DNA of 64,000 bases from Saccharicrinis carchari. Its GTDB lineage: Bacteria; Bacteroidota; Bacteroidia; Bacteroidales; Marinilabiliaceae. Shown in pieces: positions 18,233 through 30,480 of the stretch; the first letter of the stretch is position 1, and each line of letters starts with the position of its first letter. Both the position numbers and the translations under genes were made by a program. The notes below the pieces were generated by a model, which was given only the letters and a program-made list of their open reading frames with translations, did no database searches and was not told the DNA's origin. The stretch lies in assembly GCF_900182605.1 (NCBI RefSeq), contig NZ_FXTB01000004.1, forward strand, positions 369,570-433,569. Direction: 5' to 3'.

Positions 18233-19534
18233 TTAACCCTTTAACCTGGGAAAACCAAACGTGATAGCCAATAAGGAAATAAAGCCCATCAAGTAGGGAT
18301 AAAATAAAAATTGCATTATGCCAAATGGTGTTATTATGGCTCCGGCCAAACCTATCACTGCCAATAGCTGGGCACCATACGGGAGCAGCCCCTGCATAAA
18401 GCACGAAAACGTATCCAATATGCTGGCCGACCTACGCGCTGGTATCCCATACTCAGCCGCTATGTCTTTGGCCAGCGGGCCTACCATTAAAATGGTAATG
18501 GTATTGTTGGCCGTAAATATATTGACAACCGAGGTGAGAAATGCCAGACTGTACTCGGCACCTTTTTTTGTTTTCGTTTTTTTACTGATAACCCGAATGA
18601 TAAAATCGATGCCTCCGTTGTATTTGATTATCTCGACCATACCGCCCACCAATATGGAAATAATGATGATTTCGGACATGCTGTCGATACCGTTGCCGAT
18701 GGAATTTACCATGCCCCAGGCGTCGAAACTACCAATGGAAAGGCCAATAATACCGGATAGAACCGACCCGATTAAAAGCACCAAAAATACATTGGTACCT
18801 GCCAGTGCTGCCACGATAACAAATAAGTAGGGTAAAATTTTCAGCCATTGATATTCGATAGAGCCATCGTAAGGAATGGCTATTTGTTCGGGGTTAATAA
18901 ACAAGTAAATAATAAAGGTGAGTACGGCGGCAGGGAAAACGATGATGAAATTTACTTTAAATTTATCTTTCATCCGGCAGCCCTGTGTTCTGGCTGCGGC
19001 AATGGTAGTGTCCGAAATAAAAGAAAGGTTGTCGCCAAACATGGCACCTCCTATCACTGCCCCCAGGACCAGCCCGGCTGACACGCCTGTTTGCTCGGCA
19101 ATGCCCATGGCTACCGGTGTAAGCGCCACCACTGTGCCCAATGAGGTGCCCACCGAAAGGGAGATAAAACAGCCGATTACAAAAACACCTGCAATTAATA
19201 TGTTAGCGGGCAACAGGTTAATGCCAATATTTACCGTGGCATCAACAGCGCCCATGGCTTTGGCCAGGCTGGCAAATACACCGGCCAAAATAAAAATCAG
19301 GCACATCATCATAATGCCCGAATTTCCCATCCCCTTGAGGTAGGTCTCTATGCGTTCCCTGAATTTGCGTTTGGTGTTCATGCCCAGGGCTACAACCGAG
19401 GCCACCAGAAAGGAAACCGGAACGGGCATCTTATAAAAATCGCCCGCAATAACTGAGGAAACCAAATAGAGTATTAAAAATACAATTATGGGCACTAAAG
19501 CTAATGCAGGCCGTTTTAGCGGATTGCTGTTCAT
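18233..19534 (-). CDS. nhaC: NhaC-family Na+/H+ antiporter
   Basis: A 433-residue inner-membrane protein with about twelve hydrophobic helices. NhaC-type motifs visible are SLSVGTSLGTVVALTPVAMG, GAVIGGAMFGDNLSFISDTT and FTANNTITILMVGPLAKDIA. It exchanges sodium for protons, or in some family members an organic acid as well. Its ATG lies only 20 bases after the stop of the neopullulanase gene, so the two are probably cotranscribed, tying it to the starch locus; a sodium-based energy budget for sugar uptake is an inference. Confidence 0.88.
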   Translation of the reverse strand: MNSNPLKRPALALVPIIVFLILYLVSSVIAGDFYKMPVPVSFLVASVVALGMNTKRKFRERIETYLKGMGNSGIMMMCLIFILAGVFASLAKAMGAVDATVNIGINLLPANILIAGVFVIGCFISLSVGTSLGTVVALTPVAMGIAEQTGVSAGLVLGAVIGGAMFGDNLSFISDTTIAAARTQGCRMKDKFKVNFIIVFPAAVLTFIIYLFINPEQIAIPYDGSIEYQWLKILPYLFVIVAALAGTNVFLVLLIGSVLSGIIGLSIGSFDAWGMVNSIGNGIDSMSEIIIISILVGGMVEIIKYNGGIDFIIRVISKKTKTKKGAEYSLAFLTSVVNIFTANNTITILMVGPLAKDIAAEYGIPARRSASILDTFSCFMQGLLPYGAQLLAVIGLAGAIITPFGIMQFLFYPYLMGFISLLAITFGFPRLKG

Positions 19535-19554
19535 TGTTTTTTTTGCAAAGAAAG

Positions 19555-21375
19555 TTATTTTAATTCAAGCACCATGGCTGTCTTGGCTTTGGTATTAATA
19601 TTTTTTAAATCTATCAGTTTTCGCCCTGATATGATATTTGTTCCATGGGTAAAACCACCCATCACTTCTCTAAACCGCATGCTGTGGACTTTTTTACTGC
19701 CTTTGGTATTATTGTTCAGGATTACCATTACGGTTTGATTATCCGTATATCTAAAATAAACATAGATGCCCTCTTCCGGGATAAAATGAAGTGTTTTTCC
19801 GTATTTCAGCGCTTCGGACTGTTTGCGGTAATTCAGCAATTTTTTAATATGATTAAAAATATTGTTTTGCTCCCTGGTTCTTCCCTTTAGGGTAAATGCG
19901 TTTACGGTATCCGAATCCCATCCACCCGGAAAGTCTAAACGTATTTTATCGTGACCATCCCAACCGTTGCCATCCATCAGCAGTTCTGTTCCGTAATAAA
20001 TTTGCAGTATGCCACGTATTGTTGCTGCATAGGTAAGTGCCATCTTAAGTTTGGCGATATCATTACCAAGCAGGTGAAATATGCGCCCCTCGTCGTGATT
20101 ATCGGCAAAAACCATCAGGTTCATCGGCTTCGGGTACAGATGGTCGTTGGCCAAAGCATTGTACAATCGGGCCATTCCGGTCGTCCATCCTTCTGCCTCG
20201 TTAAAAGCATATTTAATGGCCTCTTGCAGGGGGAAGTCCATAAGGCTGGGTAAGTGCGAGTTGTAACCGCCCTTGCCGGGGAAGTCCTTTTGCCAGTAAC
20301 ACAATTTAGCCGCCTCGTTAATCCAGCACTCCCCTACCAGGTTAAAATTGGGATATTCGTTTAATATACGTTTCGCCCAAATCGCCATGCTCCGTTTATC
20401 GGGATATGGATAGGTATCCATCCGTATGCCTTGCAATCCGGCGTATTCAATCCACCATATGCTGTTTTGTATCAGGTAGGTGAGCAGTAATGGATTTTCT
20501 AAATTCAGATCCGGCATGGCGGTGTCGAACCAACCCTTCACCAAAAGTTGCTTATCGGCATCTGAGGCATAAGGGTCGGATATAATGCCTAAACGATTGT
20601 TGGAACGCGTAAACTCGGGCCATTGATTTACCCAACTAAACATGGGCAAATCGTTCATCCACCAATGGTGGCTACCACAATGGTTAAACACCATGTCCAT
20701 TATCATTTTAATGCCCCGTTTGTTGCATTCACGGGTCAGCAGTTTAAATTCCTCGTTAGAACCCAAACGAGCGTCTATCTTATAAAAATCGGTGATGGCA
20801 TATCCATGGTACGATGCCGAGGGCTGGTTGTTTTCCAACACCGGGGTGAGCCATAAGGCCGTGTAGCCCATCTCCTGGATATAATCCAAATGGCTCAGTA
20901 TGCCCTGCAAATCGCCGCCGTGCCTTCCGTAGGGGGCAGCTCTGTCCGCTATTTCGCGCATGCCATCCACATGGTTGCTGCTTGGGTTGCCATTGGCAAA
21001 TCTATCCGGCATAATCAAATAGATGGCATCGCCCGAATCAAAACCTTTGCGCACAGCCGAGTGGGGTTCTCTATTCAGCAAGGGGTAATCGTAGGTACAG
21101 ATATGGACTCCCTTAATAGTAAAATTTAAGGGGACATTGCCGGCTTGGGCAGCATCATCAATCAGCAAATCGATAAACAGGTAATTGGGATTCTCAACTT
21201 TAGTAAGCTTTTGCAAGCTAATACCGGGATAGTCGATACTTACGCGGGCATGTGTTATTTGTGGGCCATACACTAGTAATTGCAGGGCAGATGATTTCAT
21301 GCCTATCCACCAATTGCCTGGTTCGATGCGATGTATCGGGGATTGTTTTTTTTGAGTTGTGTTATTTGGTAACAT
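19555..21375 (-). CDS. cytoplasmic GH13 neopullulanase / cyclomaltodextrinase (SusA-type)
   Basis: A 606-residue GH13 enzyme. An N-terminal cyclomaltodextrinase-type beta domain (about 15-100) is followed by the (beta/alpha)8 barrel. GH13 signatures are MDMVFNHCG (226-234), the nucleophile Asp320 in GIRMDTYPY, the acid/base Glu349 in LVGECW and Asp428 in FADNHD. It would hydrolyse maltodextrins, cyclodextrins or pullulan to short sugars. Unlike B. thetaiotaomicron SusA, no signal peptide is visible (MLPNNTTQKKQSP), and an in-frame stop just upstream rules out a longer start, so the enzyme is probably cytoplasmic. A terminator and a repeat separate it from mapA; nhaC follows after 20 bases. 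Confidence 0.9.
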   Translation of the reverse strand: MLPNNTTQKKQSPIHRIEPGNWWIGMKSSALQLLVYGPQITHARVSIDYPGISLQKLTKVENPNYLFIDLLIDDAAQAGNVPLNFTIKGVHICTYDYPLLNREPHSAVRKGFDSGDAIYLIMPDRFANGNPSSNHVDGMREIADRAAPYGRHGGDLQGILSHLDYIQEMGYTALWLTPVLENNQPSASYHGYAITDFYKIDARLGSNEEFKLLTRECNKRGIKMIMDMVFNHCGSHHWWMNDLPMFSWVNQWPEFTRSNNRLGIISDPYASDADKQLLVKGWFDTAMPDLNLENPLLLTYLIQNSIWWIEYAGLQGIRMDTYPYPDKRSMAIWAKRILNEYPNFNLVGECWINEAAKLCYWQKDFPGKGGYNSHLPSLMDFPLQEAIKYAFNEAEGWTTGMARLYNALANDHLYPKPMNLMVFADNHDEGRIFHLLGNDIAKLKMALTYAATIRGILQIYYGTELLMDGNGWDGHDKIRLDFPGGWDSDTVNAFTLKGRTREQNNIFNHIKKLLNYRKQSEALKYGKTLHFIPEEGIYVYFRYTDNQTVMVILNNNTKGSKKVHSMRFREVMGGFTHGTNIISGRKLIDLKNINTKAKTAMVLELK

Positions 21376-21548
21376 AAATGATTCAAATGTTGATATATCA
21401 GTTACAGCTCAGGTGCTTACGGGAAATGTATAATTTGTCCAATATTGTTTGTAATTTTAACCATTATGTTCATAATGAAGCTGCTATGCCCTCCATGATT
21501 CTAGTGTCCCGTGCCTGTCTCTTATGTGCTTTACGGTTGCTATTTACA

Positions 21549-21627
21549 CCACCATGTTCACAACAAAGGCACTAAGTCCACCATGATTATTAGTGGCTGT
21601 TGTGTATCTTTTGTGTTCGTTGTGGTT
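21549..21627 (-). repeat. 79-bp imperfect palindromic repeat, copy 1
   Basis: Reads from AACCACAACGAACACAAAAG to ACATGGTGG on the minus strand. It aligns over the full 79 bases with 40313-40391 on the plus strand. The two ends are partly complementary to each other, as in a REP/MITE-like element. Confidence 0.75.
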
Positions 21628-21694
21628 CATTATTTTTACCACATGAATTAATCAAAGGTAATAATCGCCTATTAAAACCATACATCAATGCCAA

Positions 21695-21742
21695 TAAAAA
21701 AGAAACGGTTCTTTACTTGCAGCTTGCAAATAAAGAACCGTT
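21695..21742 (-). terminator. Rho-independent terminator of maltose phosphorylase transcript
   Basis: A perfect 12-bp stem, AACGGTTCTTTA (21704-21715) with TAAAGAACCGTT (21731-21742), is followed on the minus strand by TTTCTTTTTT. It lies 25 bases past the mapA stop and separates that operon from the neopullulanase-nhaC unit. Confidence 0.88.
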
Positions 21743-21767
21743 CCATATATTCCATACCGTTATCAAC

Positions 21768-24077
21768 TTATCGCCAAACCGTCTTTGATTCATTAGCTTC
21801 CACGCTTACCAACTCATCGTATAAATATAATTCGATGGTTTCTTTGGCATGAGAGATAATTTCCACTTCCTTGGCAGTAACCCTTACTTCCAAATCGTTG
21901 CCCTTAAAGGTTATGCGGAAAGCGTATTCCTGCCATTGCTCCGGTATAACCGGGCTTAGGTAGAGCTTCTGGTCGTACGCTCTCTTTCCTCCGAAGCCTT
22001 CTACTATCGACATCCATGTGCCGGCCATGCTGGTAATGTGCAAGCCCTCGTGTACTTCGGCGTTGTAATCGTCCAGATCCAAACGCGAGGTACGCAGGTA
22101 CATTTCGTACGCCTTTTCTATACGCCCGATCTTAGTGGCCAGGATAGAATGCACACAGGGCGACAACGACGACTCGTGGACCGTGCGGGGCTCATAGAAA
22201 TTAAAGTTCCGTTCAATTTCTTCGTTAGTGAACTCCTCTTCAAACGCATAAATGCCCTGAAGCGTATCAGCCTGTTTGATGAAATTGGAGCGCAAAATCC
22301 TATCCCATGACCAGTATTGGTTTATGGGGCGTTGAGCGGGATCCAGGTCGTCGGCCATAAGTTGCTCTTTATCCATAAAACCGTCCTGCTGCATAATCAC
22401 ATCCAACTCCTGGTTGTAAGGGAAATGCATATTGCCCATGATATCTTTCCAACGTTGCGTTTCCTCGCCGGAGTTGAAGTTCATCTTGGCAACCAACTCT
22501 TTGTAACGGGCAGGGTGGCTGTCCTTTACATAGTTGAGTGCTTCCATTGTATATTTCATACACCAAACAGCTATCTTGTTGGTATACCAGTTGTTGTTGA
22601 TATTGTTTTCGTACTCATTAGGTCCGGTAACGCCCAGCATCACAAACTGATTTTTTGCCTCTGAAAAAGTAATGCGCTGACTCCAGAACCGGGAGATAGC
22701 CACCAATACTTCCAGCCCATATTCTTCGAGATACTTATAATCACCTGTATGGCGAATATAGTTATGAATGGCATAAGCCATGGCTCCGTTACGGTGCACC
22801 TCCATAAAGGTAATTTCCCATTCGTTGTGGCACTCCTCGCCATTGGCTGTAACCATGGGGTATAGCGCCGCACCATCTGTAAATCCCAGCTTTGCTGCAT
22901 TTTCGATCGCTTTTTGCAGATGCTTGTATCGGTAAATGAGCAGCTGGCGGGTTACCTGCGAAGGCGAAGTCATTAAAAAGAAAGGGATACAATAAGCCTC
23001 GGTGTCCCAGTAAGTTGTACCTCCGTATTTTTCGCCGGTAAAACCTTTGGGTCCAACGTTTAACCTTTCGTCTTCGCCTGTATAAGTTTGGTTCAGATGG
23101 AAGATATTAAAGCGAATGCCCTGCTGCGCTTCTACATCGCCTTTTATTTTTATGTCGCTGTGCACCCACTTATCTTCCCATTTTTGTTTATGGTCGGCAA
23201 ACAATTGGTCAAAGCCTTTTTTGTACGCACATGTTGCCAGTTCTACCGCATTGCTCCTTAGCACGTCCGTTGCATAGTTGAGCGATGAGGTAACCCCCAC
23301 AAATTTTTCCAGACAGGCCTTTTCACCTTCTTTCACTTCAAGCTCTATACGGTTGCCCACCCATTTGGCCGATTGGATAAGCTCGGGCTTGGTAGTTACC
23401 GCTTTACCGTTAACCGTGGCTTGGTATCGCATGGCAAAGCCACAGCGAAAATCTGATTTTTTTGTTTGCGACTCCAGATAGGCCGCTCCTTCACTTGCAT
23501 CAACATCCAGAATATTCCAGAACTTCTCGTCGTAATTGCTGTCTTCATTCTCTATATCGCCATCGATATAAGGCGTAAAACTAATTTTTCCGCTAAAATT
23601 TACTGGCGTTACTTCGTAACGTATGGCGCCATTTTCGGTGTCGGCCATGCTTACAAAGCGCTGTGCTTTTACGTGTATTTTTTTATTACCGTCCAGGGTG
23701 GCATCAAATTCCCTTTGCAGGTAACCCTCTTTCATATTCAAGGTACGCACAAAGTTTTCCACATCGCAGTAGTTTAAATCCAGTTCGGTGCCATCGACAT
23801 GTACGTTAATACCTATCCAGTTGGGTGAGTTGAGCACTTTAGCAAAGTACTCCGGATAACCATTTTTCCACCAGCCTACCCTGGTTTTGTCGGGATAATA
23901 CACACCTGCCACATAGCTCCCTTGCAAGCTAGATCCTGAATATTTCTCTTCAAAATTCGCCCGTTGGCCCATTTTACCGTTTCCGATGCTAAAAATACTT
24001 TCAGAAGCTCGGTGGTTGGCGGGATCAAAACCTTCCTCTATTACGCACCATTCGTCGGGTCTCAAATATTTTTTCAT
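21768..24077 (-). CDS. mapA: GH65 maltose phosphorylase
   Basis: A 769-residue GH65 phosphorylase, the normal length. N-terminal beta-sandwich (1-270), a linker helix region, the (alpha/alpha)6 catalytic barrel (about 320-690) and a small C-terminal beta domain. The acid catalyst is Glu488 in GVTGPNEYE, and the phosphate-binding region HRNGAMAYAIHNY is present. Maltose + Pi gives beta-glucose-1-phosphate + glucose. Kojibiose or trehalose phosphorylases share the fold, but the neighbours (pgmB, GH97, SusCD) fit maltose. No signal peptide is seen, so it is cytoplasmic. It is last in the minus-strand arm, 130 bases after susB, before a strong terminator. Confidence 0.92.
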   Translation of the reverse strand: MKKYLRPDEWCVIEEGFDPANHRASESIFSIGNGKMGQRANFEEKYSGSSLQGSYVAGVYYPDKTRVGWWKNGYPEYFAKVLNSPNWIGINVHVDGTELDLNYCDVENFVRTLNMKEGYLQREFDATLDGNKKIHVKAQRFVSMADTENGAIRYEVTPVNFSGKISFTPYIDGDIENEDSNYDEKFWNILDVDASEGAAYLESQTKKSDFRCGFAMRYQATVNGKAVTTKPELIQSAKWVGNRIELEVKEGEKACLEKFVGVTSSLNYATDVLRSNAVELATCAYKKGFDQLFADHKQKWEDKWVHSDIKIKGDVEAQQGIRFNIFHLNQTYTGEDERLNVGPKGFTGEKYGGTTYWDTEAYCIPFFLMTSPSQVTRQLLIYRYKHLQKAIENAAKLGFTDGAALYPMVTANGEECHNEWEITFMEVHRNGAMAYAIHNYIRHTGDYKYLEEYGLEVLVAISRFWSQRITFSEAKNQFVMLGVTGPNEYENNINNNWYTNKIAVWCMKYTMEALNYVKDSHPARYKELVAKMNFNSGEETQRWKDIMGNMHFPYNQELDVIMQQDGFMDKEQLMADDLDPAQRPINQYWSWDRILRSNFIKQADTLQGIYAFEEEFTNEEIERNFNFYEPRTVHESSLSPCVHSILATKIGRIEKAYEMYLRTSRLDLDDYNAEVHEGLHITSMAGTWMSIVEGFGGKRAYDQKLYLSPVIPEQWQEYAFRITFKGNDLEVRVTAKEVEIISHAKETIELYLYDELVSVEANESKTVWR

Positions 24078-24207
24078 ATTTTTTAATTTAGTATCAGGAT
24101 TTAAGTATCAAGTATTAAGATGACTAAAACCATGGATTACACCAGTAAATTTTTCAGTCTTCATCTTTAATCTTCTTTTACTTTATCATGATAGTTATAT
24201 CAATTTT

Positions 24208-27007
<2,800 letters not shown>

Positions 27008-27117
27008 GTTGATGTTTTTAAATTTAATAATTATGCGTCTCCCCAAAAAGTCAGCGTTCATGAATTTTACCTTTTATTCGGGGCGTTTTACTATTTGGGT
27101 TATATTCATTTTTTAAC

Positions 27118-28467
27118 TTATTCCTCTGCCGACTTTACAAACGAAACAGAAAGTGCCCCCAAAACCATGATGACACCTGCCAGTACCAGGATATAAACCC
27201 CCTGGTTACCAAAAAAAGTGCGCAATATGGGGCCGCCGATAACGCCACTCAAAATTTGTGGCACTACCACCGTAAGGTTAAAAAGGCCCATGTAAATCCC
27301 CATTCTCTTGGGAGGTAGAACGCCCGATAAAATAGCATACGGCATGGATAGTATGGCCGCCCAAGCCATTCCGATACCTATCATGGGTATCAGCAAATAA
27401 TACTGGTTGCTAAAAAAGAAGATGCTTATAAAGCTTAGTCCTCCAAGCAAAAGAGACCCGCCATAAACTAACTTGCGGCTGGTCCATGAAATTAATTTGG
27501 GTAGTACAATAGAATATAGGGCGGCAACTAAACTGTAGGCCGCAAAGCATATACCCACCCAGTTTCCGGCTTCGTCAAAAGCCTCGCGTAGTGCCTGGTC
27601 CGTATTTTGGCTGGCATTATAATCTATGGGAACGCCAAAGTAATGTTGCGATATGGCGGTGGTGGAATACACCCATAGCAAGAAAAGCGGAAACCACGAA
27701 AAGAGCTGAACAAGCGAGAGTTGGCGCATCACCTTGGGCGTAGTTTTTAACAACTGCCAAAAATTCTCCTTTTTCTCCTTGTCTTCTGTTGTGATGTTTT
27801 TGTAGGCTTCGTATTCGGCGGGTGGATATTCTTTTGTTTTAAATACCGTAACCAACACACTAAGCAGCAATAATGCGCCACCAATGTAAAAGGACCAAAT
27901 GACCGAGGGAGCCACTTTTCCGGCATCGGCAACATTGGATATACCGCCAGCGGTTAAAACAAAGGGTAATGCAGAACCTATTACAGCACCAAAGTTGATT
28001 AAAAAACTCTGTACCGAATAGCCCACATTGCGTTGCTCATCCGGCGTCATGTCAGCCACCAGGGCTCTAAAAGGTTGAAAGGTAACATTAAAAGATCCAT
28101 CCATGAGCGCCAACATCACTACACCAAAAGCCAGCGCAGCAACCCCTCCGGCCTTAAATACCAGTGGGGCGTTGGGCATAAAAAACATGGCTATCATCGA
28201 AACTATAGCGCCACCCAATATGTAGGGTGAGCGACGACCAATGCGGGTCCAGGTTTTATCACTGGCAGCTCCAACTATAGGTTGTACTAACAGTCCCATT
28301 ATAGGTGCTACTAACCAAAAAAAGGATAAGTTGTGGGGATCGGCACCCAGACTGGTTAAAATTCTGCTGGCATTGGCGTTTTGCAATGCAAAGCCAAATT
28401 GTACTCCCAGGAAACCGAAACTTAAGTTCCATATTTGCCAAAAGGATAATCGGGGCATTTTCTTCAT
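27118..28467 (-). CDS. MFS sugar transporter of the maltose/sucrose type
   Basis: About 449 residues with twelve hydrophobic helices. The motif SFGFLGVQFGFALQNAN and the loop GAASDKTWTRIGRRSPYILG are typical of the SLC45-like/GPH-related MFS sugar carriers that sit in Bacteroidota alpha-glucan loci. It probably takes maltose or maltodextrin from periplasm to cytoplasm for the phosphorylase. The ATG at 28467 (MKKMPRLSFWQIW) is chosen; the 34 extra codons up to 28569 look untranslated. First gene of the minus arm, with a predicted promoter about 230 bases upstream. Confidence 0.9.
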   Translation of the reverse strand: MKKMPRLSFWQIWNLSFGFLGVQFGFALQNANASRILTSLGADPHNLSFFWLVAPIMGLLVQPIVGAASDKTWTRIGRRSPYILGGAIVSMIAMFFMPNAPLVFKAGGVAALAFGVVMLALMDGSFNVTFQPFRALVADMTPDEQRNVGYSVQSFLINFGAVIGSALPFVLTAGGISNVADAGKVAPSVIWSFYIGGALLLLSVLVTVFKTKEYPPAEYEAYKNITTEDKEKKENFWQLLKTTPKVMRQLSLVQLFSWFPLFLLWVYSTTAISQHYFGVPIDYNASQNTDQALREAFDEAGNWVGICFAAYSLVAALYSIVLPKLISWTSRKLVYGGSLLLGGLSFISIFFFSNQYYLLIPMIGIGMAWAAILSMPYAILSGVLPPKRMGIYMGLFNLTVVVPQILSGVIGGPILRTFFGNQGVYILVLAGVIMVLGALSVSFVKSAEE

Positions 28468-28705
28468 AAAGCAAAAGTTAATTACATGGTTACTGTGCAG
28501 CCTATATGCGTGGCCGCTTGTAATAGTGGTTAGTACATTAATATTGTACCCACCGTTTTTTTTGCCCAAGGTAAAAAAATGCGTAACAAGTTCCGGAACC
28601 GGAACGGGTTAAGTTATTCTATATTAACTTTTAATCAAACATATCCTATTAAAGGATGATGTATGGATAAGTAGTAAATCGTGTCCAATGATTTAAAATC
28701 TGTTA

Positions 28706-28737
28706 CAAATATACAATATAAACACCAATAACCTAAA
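28706..28737 (-). promoter_or_regulatory. predicted promoter of the MFS-pgmB-susB-mapA operon
   Basis: On the minus strand TTTA is followed after 20 bases by TATATTTG (28713-28706), a full TAnnTTTG match. Spacing and -33 element are the same as at the susC promoter (TTTA-N20-TATGTTTG). The start would be near 28699, leaving a leader of about 230 bases. Confidence 0.6.
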
Positions 28738-28793
28738 CACTTAAAACATGAAATAACATAAAAAAGACAGCCTAATATTGGCTTTTGGTATAT

Positions 28794-28807
28794 TGCAACC
28801 GTTTGCA
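28794..28807. promoter_or_regulatory. LacI-type operator 1 of the minus arm
   Basis: TGCAACCGTTTGCA is a near-perfect palindrome of the LacI-family GCAAACG half-site type. It lies about 80 bases upstream of the -7 box of the predicted promoter, a position typical for an activator site. Confidence 0.65.
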
Positions 28808-28869
28808 TTAAACGTAAATGGAAGGTGAAAATAATTAAAAATAATTGTAAGTTTTTTTGTAAGGTGTTT

Positions 28870-28883
28870 TGCAAACGGTTGCA
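28870..28883. promoter_or_regulatory. LacI-type operator 2 of the minus arm
   Basis: TGCAAACGGTTGCA, the inverse-complement form of the site at 28794-28807 (identical at 12 or more positions when reversed). It lies 76 bases further from the promoter. Confidence 0.65.
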
Positions 28884-28933
28884 GGAAAAGGCAAGGCTCA
28901 CAGTTTAAAGCATTATTACAACCAACGGCGACT

Positions 28934-29180
28934 CTTCCCCTTCCAGTTTTTTGGAAGGGGAAGTACTGCGACGCAGTTGCAGGGATGGGGATTAATACAG
29001 CTCCTTTAAGTGCTTATTTTTTGGCGGCAAAGCATAAAACCACCCCGTTGCGAGATATACCTGGCTATAACTTACCTCATTTCGCTGTAAATCAAAGCCA
29101 TCTTTTACCCGTCATGCCCAAAGTGCTCAAAGAGTGGTTTTCCAATCCCTCCCCCATTCGGGGGAGTTTGGAGGGGGCTC
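28934..29180. repeat. block of dispersed intergenic hairpin repeats
   Basis: It contains a 12-bp perfect hairpin, CTTCCCCTTCCA (28934-28945) with TGGAAGGGGAAG (28952-28963), then ACTGCG-A-CGCAGT (28965-28977), then a segment (29108-29142, best read on the minus strand: CTCTTTGAGCACTTTGGGCA) that recurs at 43390-43422, and finally the C-rich hairpin CTCCCCC/GGGGGAG (29149-29166), which recurs near 40456-40484. Similar C- and G-rich hairpins are common between Bacteroidota genes. Confidence 0.7.
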
Positions 29181-30205
29181 TAATCCCTCATCTTAGTAGT
29201 TGATTCCCTAATTCTTAAAACCGGGGTAAGGACTTTTGTTTGTGGAATATGAACTTCACCTTCGTCTTCCATTTGTTTCATAAGGAGCTGAACAGCTTCT
29301 TTGCCCATTTCACTTCCTTTTTGTTCAACAGTAGATAGAGCCGGGTACACGATGGTAGCATTGGGGCCGTCACCAAAACCGATAACGGAGATTTGATCGG
29401 GCACTTCATAACCGTTTTTCATTAATATTTGCATAGCGGCAATGGCAGTAGAGTCGTTAACGGTAAATATGCCGTCTATTTGATTCGCAATTTGTAGTAT
29501 TTTTCCGGCATTGGCATATACTTCATCTTGTGTGTCGCATTTTATTACCAGATTAGGATCGAAGGCTATGCCATTTTCCTTCAAGGCATCCCTGTATCCC
29601 TCCAAACGTTTTTGACCTATCAAAAGATTTTGCGGCCCTGCCAGATGAAGAATTTTTTTACATCCTATGGCCATTAAATGGTGTGTGGCAATTTTTGCCC
29701 CGGTAAAATCATCAATAAGCACCTTATCGGTTTCAATGCTTTCCGGTGCCCGGTCGAAAAAAACAACGGGAATCCCTTGGTCTATGATACTTTGTATATG
29801 ATCCAAATCGTAGGTTGTTTTGCTCAATGATATTAATATCCCATCCACCCGATTGTCAATCAATGCTTGAGCATTGATTACTTCGCGTTCGTATTCTTCG
29901 TTCGATTGGCAAATCATTACATTATAGCCGGCAGCGTAGGCCACCTTATCTATACCGGCCAACACCGAAGAAAAAAAATGATGAACCAATTCGGGCAATA
30001 TGATACCAATCGTATTGGTTTTACTGCGTCGTAAGTTTAAGGCTAAAGCATTGGGTCGATAATGTACCTTTTTGGCAAAATTCTGCACCAACTGTTTGGT
30101 ACGGGGACTAATATCGGGATGATCTTTTAATGCCCTGGAAACGGTAGACGCAGAAATACCTAATGTTTTTGCAATATCTTTTATAGTTATAGGAGGTGTT
30201 GCCAT
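29180..30205 (-). CDS. LacI-family transcriptional regulator of the starch locus
   Basis: About 341 residues: an N-terminal LacI helix-turn-helix (TIKDIAKTLGISASTVSRAL, hinge HYRPNALALNLR) and a periplasmic-binding-protein-like sensor domain (TNTIGIILPELVHHFFSSVL onward, with GFGDGPNATIVYPALSTVEQ near the end). The ATG at 30205 (MATPPITIKD) is chosen; the ATG at 30259 would add an 18-residue leader atypical for the family. It sits between the two divergent arms, and GCAAACG-type palindromes typical of LacI operators lie in both promoter regions. The effector is probably a maltose-type sugar or sugar phosphate (inference). The SusR-type regulator of the B. thetaiotaomicron Sus locus is absent here. 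Confidence 0.92.
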   Translation of the reverse strand: MATPPITIKDIAKTLGISASTVSRALKDHPDISPRTKQLVQNFAKKVHYRPNALALNLRRSKTNTIGIILPELVHHFFSSVLAGIDKVAYAAGYNVMICQSNEEYEREVINAQALIDNRVDGILISLSKTTYDLDHIQSIIDQGIPVVFFDRAPESIETDKVLIDDFTGAKIATHHLMAIGCKKILHLAGPQNLLIGQKRLEGYRDALKENGIAFDPNLVIKCDTQDEVYANAGKILQIANQIDGIFTVNDSTAIAAMQILMKNGYEVPDQISVIGFGDGPNATIVYPALSTVEQKGSEMGKEAVQLLMKQMEDEGEVHIPQTKVLTPVLRIRESTTKMRD

Positions 30206-30480
30206 TTGTGTGTTGAAATTATTTACTGTTGTCTGGTTAAAAATACAATAATTGTTCATAATAATGCCGTATTAGCAAATCATTATTCAACATATATTGA
30301 TAAGGCCTTCAACAATCCCCACTATCCGGCGAGAATAAAGCCCGTATTGCTTAACAGCTCTTTAACATTTCGACTGCTAATTTCACTAATTACACCAATT
30401 TTTAAAACTGCAATAGTAAAAATTCAGGTAATTCATGTGCTTAGCGGCCAAACAAAAACATGTTGTGCAACATGCTTATT

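Larger units (their letters stand above)
21376..21767. other. intergenic region between neopullulanase and maltose phosphorylase genes
   Basis: It holds the mapA terminator (21704-21742) and one copy of a 79-bp palindromic repeat (21549-21627). The 170 bases nearest the neopullulanase gene should contain its promoter, but no clear TAnnTTTG box is visible there, and no GCAAACG-type operator was found. Confidence 0.6.
28468..29179. other. regulatory and repeat-bearing region between lacI and the MFS transporter gene
   Basis: Contains, from left to right, a GTTCCGG/CCGGAAC inverted repeat (28590-28605) in the predicted mRNA leader, a Bacteroidota-type minus-strand promoter (28706-28737), two LacI-type operators (28794-28807 and 28870-28883) and a block of intergenic hairpin repeats (28934-29180). 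No gene is seen. Confidence 0.7.

Noticed and set aside
18120..18404. Minus-strand frame of 94 codons overlapping the end of nhaC
   Set aside because: Different frame over nhaC codons; the overlap and the lack of any family pattern mark it as a shadow.
24085..24125. AGTATC/AAGTATTAAG-like short repeats ahead of maltose phosphorylase
   Set aside because: Low-complexity AT-rich sequence; no constant period and no symmetry that suggests a binding site.
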